This document shows, piece by piece, positions 52,847 through 61,615 of a stretch of DNA of 64,000 nt (the stretch's first letter is position 1; each line of letters opens with the position of its first letter). Source of the DNA: Clarkia xantiana subsp. parviflora. Its lineage: Eukaryota; Streptophyta; Magnoliopsida; Myrtales; Onagraceae. Location: contig JAPTYO010000007.1 in the NCBI GenBank assembly GCA_036873135.1, forward strand, positions 59,940,383 to 60,004,382, in the 5' to 3' direction. The position numbers and the translations under genes were made by a program. A model generated the notes under the pieces. The model saw only the letters and a list, made by a program, of their open reading frames with translations. It had not been told where the DNA came from and did not search any database.

Positions 52847-53950
52847 GACATTCCCATTCCTGCCATAAAAATAAGTTCAGGTTATGCTATCGACGCGCAC
52901 TTCACATTGCGCGTGCTATCACACTTTACATCAGAATAAACATCTTGTTATAAGGATTCAACTGCAGTCTTGAAAAGAATGATGTAAATTTTATACACCG
53001 GACAGTGCACGAATCCACTTGGCAAATTTTTCACTTTCTGATGCTCCTCCCTACGATTCGATCTACTTTTTTTTTTATATATATCGTAATAATACACCTT
53101 TGAAAATAAAATTATAATAATAAGACTAGAATCATGAAGAAAATATGGTATCCATTCAACATATATATCACATATGCATACTAGAGTGTTGAACAAATAC
53201 AATAGCTTTTATGAAAATCAAATTTATTAAGCAAAATTGAGGTTCAATTAATGTAAATCAACATGAATTGAAGAATACTCATACCGAAGTACACGCCATT
53301 TAGAGTTTAGGAAAATTTCATGAGCAAAATCGTCAAATAAATTTCGATAAAATTGAAGAATTTAAGCGAAATTGAGGTTCAATTGAACTTAATTGACATA
53401 ATCGACATGAATTGAAGAAAACCCAAACCTTAATCGACATGAACCACAACTCGATGTTGAAGCAACCATTTTCCCCCAAAACTCAGTTTCTTCTTGTTTT
53501 GTTAAGAAGAAGTCATGCACATTCTCTTTCTAATTCGGACCCAATGGTGTTTTCGTCACTTTAACTCGGCACCTGAGGAGCACATTGTACTACATGGGCA
53601 ATTTTGAGAATTCAATTTAAATCGGGTCACGTGACAACCACATGACCATCTTCAGTCAAAGTTCAAGCAAAATCTGACGAAGACATCGAAAAACAACAAA
53701 AAAAAAATCTGAAATAGCATATATTAATAATTTAATCTAAGACACCGAATCGCAACACAATGTACAAAGACTGTAAATAGGTTCTGTAACTCTTTAACTT
53801 AATTTGACGATTTTAGTATGAGTTATAATTTTTTAATTAAGTTATGAGATTTAGCTTTTTTTTATTTATTAATTTTTTTAAAATTATTATATGTTTAAAG
53901 TTCACCTTCCTTGTTTTCTTATAAAAAAAAAAAATTAATAAAAATAAATA
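52847..53950. other. End of E and intergenic DNA upstream of the host gene
   Basis: To about 52930 the sequence still matches the 3' UTR of the D/E family (GTTATGCTATCGACGCG). Beyond that it is AT-rich, single-copy-looking DNA with no convincing frame or repeat. CAATTGAGGTTCAATT-like segments at about 53230 and 53365 are short local duplications. Confidence 0.5.
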
Positions 53951-53962
53951 AATCTTCCTTGT

Positions 53963-53971
53963 TTATATATA
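53963..53971 (+). promoter_or_regulatory. Candidate TATA box of the MORF2-like gene
   Basis: TTATATATA about 95 bp upstream of the ATG at 54063, in a position expected for a short 5' UTR. Confidence 0.5.
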
Positions 53972-54062
53972 CAGCCTTATCTGCACCGTGCAAAACCCTC
54001 GTCAGTCTCCTTCCCTCACAGTTTGTAATCGTAAACCTTCTCTTTGCTGCCCTCCGACTGCC

Positions 54063-56334
54063 ATGGCTCAATCCATTGCCCGGGCCGTAGCCGCCACAGT
54101 CGTTCGTCAGCCGCTCACGGTCTCCCGTGTTCTAACAAAACGTCCCCTTTCAAACATCACTTCTCCTCCTCCACTCCCAAAACTTCTTTTTCATCGCAGA
54201 TCTCTTGTTCCGCTTTCAGTTGCAGCTGTGTCGCAGTCCGGCGCGTCCAGGTTCAACTCTGTACGTTGCAAGGTCAACAAGTCATATTCTCCCTTGAACT
54301 CTGGCTCTAATTACAGCGATCGCCCTCCCACTGAGATGGCCCCACTGTTCCCAGGCTGTGATTATCTTCATTGGCTTATCATTATCGACAAACCTGGCGG
54401 CGAGGGAGCTACAAAGCAGCAGATGATTGATTGTTACATCCAAACTCTTGCTAAAGTACTTGGAAGGTAATTACTTCCTTCTTTTTACTGTCTCTATTTA
54501 TATAAATATTTCATTTGAAAATTGCTTTGGCTAGGACAATATGGTTAATAATTTAGGAACTTGTTTTCTTTGATGCTGAATAAATGGAATAAAGGAAATG
54601 GAGCTGTAGTAAAAAAGTTCTAGAAGACAAAATATTATGCTTGAATATTCATTTTATATCTGGTTTCGTCTCATGATTTAGTTTTGAGTGTAATTCCATC
54701 TTACAATTCACGTATTATCTTTATCTTTCGTGTGTATATATATATATATGAACAGTGAAGAGGAAGCAAAGAAGAAGATTTACAATGTATCCTGTGAGAG
54801 ATATTTTGGTTTTGGATGTGAGATTGATCAAGAGACTGCCGATAAGCTTGAAGGTTGTTTAATCGTAGGATACATATCATTTTTGCTTTTCATCTTTTGT
54901 ATTTCTTTTCACTTGATGACTCTTGAAAGTTTCTTGGTCTATGTCTATAGGAATACCGGGAGTAATGTTTGTGCTTCCAGACTCGTATGTTGATCCTGAG
55001 TACAAGGATTACGGAGGTAAGTTTTGGTAACAGCAAATTCCATGTAGTTGGCTTCTAAGTAATCACCTGTTGTAGCTTTCACAGCTCAAACAAAATTCCA
55101 ATCTTCTGTTGTGACATTTATTGATTTGTGTATAATTTTTCGCCTTAAATTTCAACATGGTTTGGTTTATTTAGTGATTTTGTGAAGATTGTGTTATGAT
55201 CGATAATAGTGGCTAGAATATCTATATTTAGTCTTAAGGGATAGATTCATAATTAAGAGGTAGATTCAAGAATAAGGGGTAGATTCATTCTTACCATAAT
55301 CGCTTCAAGTCTTATTAGGTAGTAATATATTCTAGGAGATCTTGTAGTCTCTATATAAAGAGTATGATATTAATGAAATTTAAAGACATTCCAAAAAATT
55401 AATCTTAGTCTCCAAGAGAGATTAAGGTTGATTAGGAAGTTGATTCTCTAGTACTTTATATTCATTGCGTTCTTGTATTAATCTCAATTCAAGAACGTAA
55501 AAGACTGTTTACTATATATCACGTTGATGCATCTAGATGGCATGCTAAGTACTCTTACTCTATGTACCAAGTCTGTTCTGCATATGTCTGAAGATTTTGA
55601 TAAGTAATCTGGTTCCATCTTGGCAAAGTTTGAGAGTCATCTTGCATTCTTAACTTTTGTATTGGACTGGAAACAACCGTCTCTGGTGACTGTTGTGCTC
55701 TCTCTCTTTATCTTAGAGCTACATATCGGCAGAGGTGACCGTCCTGTTAGTTTACTCTTCAATTCACATAACCGAGTCTTTTTGCAGTACTTAGCTTAGG
55801 ATGCTAAATCAGGTGAAGTGAAAAAAACGTACTTCGAGTGTTAGTCTCTGTATTGTATTTACTTGATGACTGCTGCACCTACCTACCTTTGGTTTACTAG
55901 TTTGTAAGGCTGTCATCGGAGTTGGAGTTAGAGCTTCTAAAGTTGGCATGCATGGTTAAAAATGATGAATATTCCATCTTGACAAAGCAATAAAGTCTCT
56001 GCGCAATGTCTAGTTTTGGATGCAAATCGACAGATATCAAAAATCATCTCTAGACTGTTCTGCACTACCCTTTTTTTGGTGGAGCAGCAGATGAGTACAT
56101 TCTGTATACATATATTGAGCATTCTATATATATGGCTCATTCTATTGTGTTCCATTGTAGAAGTAACATATTTAATTGTTGTTGAATGCAGCTGAGCTGT
56201 TTGTGAATGGAGAGATTGTTTCGAGGTCACCAGAGAGACAAAGGAGAGTAGAACCTCAACCACAGCGAGCAAACGATAGGCCAAGATACAATGATAGAAC
56301 CCGGTATGTACGTCGCAGGGAGAACTCACGCTGA
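54063..56334 (+). CDS. MORF2: Multiple organellar RNA editing factor, MORF2/DAG type (4 exons)
   Basis: Exons 54063-54466, 54756-54853, 54951-55016 and 56192-56334 join to 711 bases, 236 residues, with GT-AG introns of 289, 97 and 1175 bp. Residues 1-about 75 are Ser/Arg-rich and low in acidic residues, as in a plastid transit peptide. The MORF domain (about 92-195) shows MAPLFPGCDYLHWLIIIDKP, ATKQQMIDCYIQTLAKVLG, YNVSCERYFGFGCEID and FVLPDSYVDPEYKDYGAELF. The tail is Arg/Pro-rich and ends RYVRRRENSR. MORF proteins bind PPR editing factors and each other and are needed for C-to-U editing of organelle transcripts; MORF2 acts in plastids. Start: the first ATG after the TATA box; a longer in-frame reading from 53988 begins at GTG and is not used. 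No lesion is seen. MORF9 is the main alternative. Confidence 0.9.
55192..55521. repeat. Possible solo LTR in intron 3 of the MORF2-like gene
   Basis: About 330 bp from TGTTATGATCG to CTATATATCA, with TATATAAAG at 55352-55360 and the general look of a short Copia LTR. Flanks (GATTG and CGTTG) do not form a clear target duplication. It would explain part of the unusual length of this intron. Confidence 0.35.
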
Positions 56335-56689
56335 TTATTTGATTGGATGGAAATGAAATGGACTGTACAATGCTAGCCTCTGTGAGGTTGTATGGAGGTG
56401 TGAGTCCAGACAAGGAACTGAATCCTCTTTTACGTCATAAGTTGTATGGTGTTGCCCGTAAAACATGTCTTCTCCTCGTCAAACATTATTAGGGTGTTGG
56501 AGTTTTTGCTATCCAATTTCTTACTTCTTTAATTGCTAGCAACTAGAAAGGCTGGTAGCTTGGTATGGATACTATCTAGCAGTGTGGTGATACTGCTACT
56601 CTCAGGTTTGATTTAATATGATAACACAAAACCCCTCTCTTCTAATTAGGTTATTTCCCGAAAATTTGCCACATCAGCACTGGAGAAAC

Positions 56690-57440
56690 TATTTGTTTAA
56701 GTACATTTTCATACCACTTTTTTGCACAAGATCCACTTTTGGTACTTCTATTTTTTTTTATACTTTTGGTAACAATTATTTCAACTTTGTATCCTTTTGG
56801 TATCACTGTTAACTTTTTGTCCAAGCTGGTGGTTAAGTGTCATTTGTCATGAACGTGATTAGTCCTAAACTTCTGATTTTGTTCATTTTAGTCCATCTAA
56901 TACATCCCTAATTTTTAATTTGTTCAATTTATTCATAAAATATGAAACCAAACCCTAAACCTAAATTGATCTAGTCGGACCTAGCCTATGGCTAGGTCCC
57001 AATTGGCCCAGCTGGACCTAGCCTAGGGCTAGGTCCGACCCTGGGTCGGGTTCGCCTAGGTCCGGCGACCTCGGCCTAGGGTCGGACCTAGCCCTAGGCT
57101 AGGTCCGGCAACCTCGGCCTAGAGTCGGACCTAGCCCTAGGCTAGGTCCGGCTATGTCAATTTGGGTTAAGAGTATGGTTTTCATATTTTAGGATTAAAT
57201 TGAACAAATTAAAAATTAGGAATGTATTAGATGGACTAAAATGAACAAAATCAGAAGTTTAGGGCTAATCACGTACATGACACATGACATTTAACGGCCA
57301 ATTTGGACGGAAAGTTAATTGTGGTACCAAAAGGATACAAAGTTGAAAGAATTGGTACCACAAGTATACAAAAAAATAGAAGTGGTACCAAAAGTGAATT
57401 CTGTGCAGAGAAGTGGTATGAAAATATATTTAATCCCTTT
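56690..57440. mobile_element. Fold-back element: 300-bp inverted-repeat arms about 0.4 kb behind the MORF2-like gene
   Basis: The left arm (about 56690-57000) returns inverted at about 57145-57440. Examples are ATTTTCATACCACTT, CAACTTTGTATCCTTTTGGT and CTAAACTTCTGATTTTGTTC on the left, each with its complement on the right. Short frames on the two strands encode similar peptides (NFVSFWYH) only because of this symmetry. The ends are not sharp by eye and no target duplication was settled. Foldback or Mutator-like MITE is possible. Confidence 0.8.
56977..57149. repeat. Four 23-bp palindromes at the centre of the fold-back element
   Basis: GGACCTAGCC, three central bases and GGCTAGGTCC occur (with one-base variants) at 56977-56999, 57014-57036, 57084-57106 and 57127-57149. 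They are GC-rich in an AT-rich surrounding. Three of the four contain CCTAGG. Confidence 0.88.
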
Positions 57441-58512
57441 ATTTAATTTGCGCGACTTTTTTACAAGGAGAAATTGCTCTCCGCGTGGTACATTTAACTT
57501 ACAACTCCTGTGACTCCCGTATTTGATTGGTCCGATGTCAGCCCCTATAAGCTTGTTTGTCAATCGAAGGGGTTTACATGTTGTTGTAGTCACTTTGTGT
57601 GGATCTCTATGGATGTCGATGTCGAATTATATAAATCACCCCCCCAGTACCCTCGAGAGGTTCAGTGTCTAAAAATGCCTAAGTAAAATGTACATGCCTT
57701 GTGTGGGTCGCACGGGCCAAATTTGGTCCACGCTGCTAGGACCTCGCGGTCAAGTTTAATCCTCGAGTTTAGTCCGAACCGCGCAAATCAGGCTGATCTG
57801 CACTGTCCGGGTCCGAGTGAGGGTAGTTCCACCCGGACCGAGTGTGCGAGTGAGTTTTATTGAACGTGAACTTACTTCAGGTAGTTAGTCGAGTTCCTTG
57901 CTTCCTTTTCCATGTAGTCAAGTTGTTCTGTTACTTTGGCAAAAAAAAAAAAAAAAAGTTGTTCTGAGACTAAGACCCATATTTCATACTTATAATCATT
58001 TACATCATCCATATGCATACTTGGATTAACACCAACATCCATGTTGACTAACACTCACATGTTATATGAACATCCTTCCAACAGGGTTCGCCTAAAGCCT
58101 CTCCTATGTAGAGTTGTGTCAAGCGCTTCTACAAGGAACTCCAATGAAACGGAGACTCAAATTAAAGGACACAGTCCTAAGGCTAAGTAAAACGAGACCA
58201 AGGCTCGTAACTCTTACCCTTATACAATATCTACACATGGTTTAAATTTGCTTAAATCAACAATAGCATTTTGTGTATCCAGCTTCCTTGAACAGGGGAC
58301 AAGGAAAATTACAACGTTCCTCGAGCATCCAAAGAAGGCCGGGACCGTCTTAAAGCCCCTTTAAAAAGGGAGCAAGATAAATCGTGACATTCCTCGAGCA
58401 CTCGATAAATGCCGGGATCGTCATAAAAGTACATTTCGCAACTCGCTTGGGCGATACTCCATGAAAATAGAGTCAAGTAAAGGTTAAACCATTGCTTGAC
58501 TCGGGGGGCAAA
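57441..58512 (+). other. Intergenic DNA passing into the 3' UTR of a Tat-type element
   Basis: No gene is supported. From about 58270 two copies of a 73-bp unit (CCTCGAGCA, then GCCGGGA(C/T)CGTC) stand in tandem. The tract ends CTCGGGGGGCAAA, a polypurine tract, directly before the LTR at 58513. The left limit of the element cannot be fixed; 57620-58080 may belong to it. Confidence 0.6.
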
Positions 58513-59291
58513 TGTTGGATATACGCCCAAGCTATTATAAACTGGATATCGATAATTGGGCCGCGACCGACTATAATTCGAAAATTGGAAAACAGACACC
58601 CGAAGTCAAACATTTAGGTCCAAGAGAGACACGGGTGGCGAAGCCTACCCAGAAGGCCCCGAGGGAAAAATTCCCTCGGGGGAGACCCGAGCGAGGGCCA
58701 TCCCGCTCGGGTAACCCGAGCAGGGTCCTCCCGATCGGGTTACCCTAACGAGGTCCCCTCGCTAGGGTAACCCGAGTGGGACCTTGGGGATACCCATCCG
58801 GATATCCCCCCTCCGTCCGGACGAGTTCCCTCGTCCGGACCCCTACCCCCGGACAATAGTTTGCCTGGGGCTCGCCCTTGCTGGGCATTCCCACACACTT
58901 AAATACATTGTGCTCATCTATGGTCGAACCGAGGTCAAGAGCACCATATTTACAGTCAAGGCCAACTTATATTACGAACCTGCCACAGCCGGACCAGGAA
59001 ACCACTGGAACCGGGGCGGTCCGATAGGAACTCTATAAATAGAGGTCTCATCTCCCCATTTAAGAACAATATGGTTATCTCTGACTCAAGCTCTGCCTTC
59101 TCTCTACTTTATCTCTCTAAAATGCCTATACCCATTTAAGCATCAGATATGGCACACCGAGCACGACCCCCCATTTGGTCTCGGTATTGCCTCTTTTGTA
59201 GGCATCACGAGGAGAAGGAAGGGCGGAGGTCCCAAGCAAGAAGGCACTCAGGACACCACGTTTAAGTAACGAGCTTACCGGGAACCCTCTC
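58513..59291 (+). repeat. Tat-type LTR with internal sequence on both sides
   Basis: Opens TGTTGGATATACGCCCAA, the family start shared with A and J, and has TATAAATA at 59034-59041. Its end is set by a diverged primer site, TGGTGCCCATCTACAGG, at about 59294. A polypurine tract stands directly before it and a primer site directly behind it, so it serves as both 3' and 5' LTR. The transcribed part resembles J only in general layout. Confidence 0.7.
58657..58840 (+). repeat. Series of six different hairpins in the 58.5-kb LTR
   Basis: Consecutive inverted repeats with different stems: CCCCGAGGGA (58657-58681), ACCCGAGCG (58685-58712), AACCCGA (58713-58741), TTACCCTA (58740-58770), GGGGATA (about 58786-58809) and GTCCGGACGA (58815-58840). 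The first four centres are about 29 bp apart. The series ends about 190 bp before the TATA box. Confidence 0.85.
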
Positions 59292-59483
59292 TCTGGTGCC
59301 CATCTACAGGTTATACGAGAAGAAGTATCCCACGGGGCGGACATATAGGAAGAGGAAGCCCATAAAGCGGGAATACTAGAAGGAGAAGTCTACGAAGTAA
59401 GAAAATGAGAAGAAGAAGCCCAGCAAGAAGAAGAGAACAGAAGGGGAGCCCACATAGGAAACTTGTGTGCAAACATATACCAG
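59292..59483 (+). other. Purine-rich remnant of an element leader after the 58.5-kb LTR
   Basis: Starts with the diverged primer site, then TTATACGAG (compare TTACACGAG before the gag start of J), then GAAGAAG-rich sequence with no stable frame. Ends where the Copia LTR begins at 59484. Confidence 0.45.
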
Positions 59484-60073
59484 TGTTGTAATTAGGGGAC
59501 GATTACTACGGAAACAAAACTACATGGTACATGCTATGTAACAAACTACGTAGCAGAAAGAAGATACATACCAATATTGCTTTCCGTAACCCTGGAGCGT
59601 CACGAGAAATTCACGATCTGCCGGACGGGTCCTGTAGGAAATCTCGTGAAATACAGGCTATAGTCTCGACAGCAAAGCCTCTTTTCAATCTGGTCGCTGA
59701 GATGGATTTTCGGGGTAATTGCTTGAAGCAATTCGGCACCTTCTTGGTCTTAGGTGTGTTTCGGCCGAACCTCTAGAAAAAAGGGAGAGGGATTTGTTTT
59801 GTCTCAACTTAAAGTGAGAAAGTGATTAACCTTAAAGAAATCTCTAAAACTCTCTATTTATAAAAGGTGGTGGGTTAAAACCCACCTAAGGAAATCATCC
59901 TAAGTTTCGGACGGCCTAGCAATAAAGGGGAGGCCCAATTTTGGGCCTCTCATGTAAATTGGGATTTAGGCCTAGCCCAAAATTCCTAACATGACATTAC
60001 CCAATTATGCTTAGGATGTTGGACTTATATTAAAGGACTTCTATTACGGCGTCCCATTCACCGGATGCCAACA
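59484..60073 (-). repeat. Copia LTR, solo or truncated, related to the D/E LTR family
   Basis: 590 bp, minus-strand TGTTGGCATCCGG to ATTACAACA, sharing blocks such as GGCCTCTCATGTAAATTGGG with the D and E LTRs on the plus strand. A damaged primer site TGGTATATG follows on the minus strand. TATA-like TATAAATA near 59856. Flanks show no duplication. Confidence 0.75.
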
Positions 60074-60713
60074 AAATTTGTACGTTTACTCAAGTTTGAA
60101 TAGTTGTGTCCACTGCAACAAGGACGTACATACGTCGTGTAGATCTACTTGAGAGAATCTAAATGAGCAGACCTTGTTGGAGAGTGTTCTGGATATACAG
60201 CACGAAGGTTGTTGCATCGAAATTGATAAATGTTATTATGTTCCAGGTAAGAAATATTCACATGCATACTGTTTTCAGTTCACACATACTGTCATTGAAA
60301 GTTTAAACTTTATTCCTACTAAAGGTTTCCTATTCATTATTTTTTGTAGTCGCGCCATCATCGATGCAAATATAATTGAGATGAAGAAACTGACTAACAT
60401 TCCTAAGTGGTGGCTACATTCCATCCTTATAAACGGATTTCATGACTACCAACAAATTAGATAATTCAACTTCGTTCATGCAAGATATACATTGCTTTGT
60501 AATAAATGTGTTGATAGTCTTGATTTACATTGTCTTATTTCCCTAAAGTCTTGTGTAGGTATGCGGCGTGTATGTCGACATACATTGCTTTGTAATAAAT
60601 ATGTGACCTTTGTAATTTGGTTTAATTCATCCCAAAAATGAATAAATTTGAATTCTTCTTTTATTGCAGTCAAAACAAGTGTATGTACAATTCCAGTTGG
60701 TGTTAATGCATAC
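60074..60713. other. Unassigned DNA between the Copia LTR and element J
   Basis: A plus-strand frame at 60174-60464 (96 residues, with CYYVPGKKYSHAYCFQF) has no recognised domain. YYVPG resembles a segment near the Copia protease, so a small Copia remnant is possible. A 30-bp unit around GTCGACATACATTGCTTTGTAATAAAT occurs twice (60484, 60572). Otherwise nothing is seen. Confidence 0.35.
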
Positions 60714-61564
60714 TGATGGATATACGCCCAATTAGAACCCGTTGACTTCCAAACCGTTATATTTTTATCGTCCCATTAACGCTTGTAAATCGAAACTTCA
60801 ACCCGAACACTTCGCGAGAACATCAACGGCTCGAACGGGGCCGAAGCGCCCGTCCGGCCAAGGTAAACTCACCTAGGTGAGGTTGGGTGGCCACACCCGA
60901 CCTCCCCTAGGAGAGATCGGGTCAGCCAACCCGATCTCTCCTAGGGGAGATCGGGTGGACCAACCCGATCTCTCCTAGGAGAGATCGGGTCGGCCAACCC
61001 GATCTCTCCTAGGAGGGATGGGGTTGGCCAACCCCATCCCCCCTAGGAGGGGTTGGGTGCCCTCACCCAACCCCTACCCTTGGGGGTCGGATTTCTCCCC
61101 CCCCAAGGGCCCCTGCGCCATTTTCGGACACCCACATCCCGGTTCACGTCGCCTACCTTCTCCGTATCCTAAGGTCTTAATTGTGCGCTTAAAGGTTAAT
61201 TAATTGTATTTAAAGGTTAACGATGTCATTAAGCCACCTTAATGACACCGTTGCCTATAAATACCCCACCTTCACAACTCATTTGATCATCTTGGCAATT
61301 TAGATTATTTTGCTCTTACATCTCTCTAGCTTTATCTCTCTAAAAACGATACTGACTTAGGCATCGGAGAGGGTTCATCAGGCACCACCCCCCCCCCTCT
61401 GTGCCTGATACTGCCCCTTCTGCAGGGCGAAAGGAGAAGAGAAGCTAAGGAAGGAAGGACGAAAGCTAAGACAGTACAACCTAAGAGAACCGGATCATCC
61501 ACATCTCCAGTGAGGAACGAGATTTGAGCCGACCGCCCGTTGACCCAGATCCCGGAACCTAACA
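60714..61564 (+). repeat. 5' LTR of element J
   Basis: 851 bp, TGATGGATATACGCCC to GGAACCTAACA; TATA box TATAAATA at 61256-61263. Preceded by TGCATAC. Homologous to 4749-5494 of element A; the main length difference is in the palindromic array. Confidence 0.93.
60865..61062 (+). repeat. Six palindromes at exact 34-bp spacing in the LTR of element J
   Basis: CCTAGG occurs at 60872, 60906, 60940, 60974, 61008 and 61042, each step 34 bp. The fourth is a perfect 28-bp palindrome with arms ACCCGATCTCT and AGAGATCGGGT; the others keep the centre but vary in the arms. The array ends about 200 bp upstream of the TATA box. Confidence 0.93.
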
Positions 61565-61566
61565 CT

Positions 61567-61582
61567 TGGCGCCGTCAGTGGG
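61567..61582 (+). other. Primer-binding site of element J
   Basis: TGGCGCCGTCAGTGGG two bases after the LTR end, matching the sites of A, B and C. Confidence 0.82.
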
Positions 61583-61615
61583 CTTCGGACAGAAAGCCTG
61601 GCTATTACACGAGCT

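Larger units (their letters stand above)
39917..52930 (+). mobile_element. Composite Copia element E, split by a hAT element and by element F
   Basis: Same arrangement as D: inverted leader (39917-40213), inverted LTR (40215-40809), noncoding tract, decayed gag, integrase, linker, RT, RNase H, 3' UTR. The 3' UTR continues after F at 52842 and fades near 52930; no 3' LTR follows. E lies directly behind the LTR of D. The lineage is Copia with an RT of Tork/Angela-like type (LYIDDILIAADD); the exact lineage is uncertain. Confidence 0.75.

Noticed and set aside
53988..54062. Extension of the MORF2-like protein by 25 codons upstream of the ATG
   Set aside because: The longer reading starts at GTG and lies within the short presumed 5' leader; the ATG at 54063 opens a plausible transit peptide.
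56618..57593. Two frames on opposite strands with similar peptides, suggesting a duplicated gene
   Set aside because: The similarity is caused by the inverted arms of the fold-back element.
60174..60464. 96-codon frame between the Copia LTR and element J as a host gene
   Set aside because: No domain is recognised and no splice context is convincing; a remnant of an old element is equally likely.
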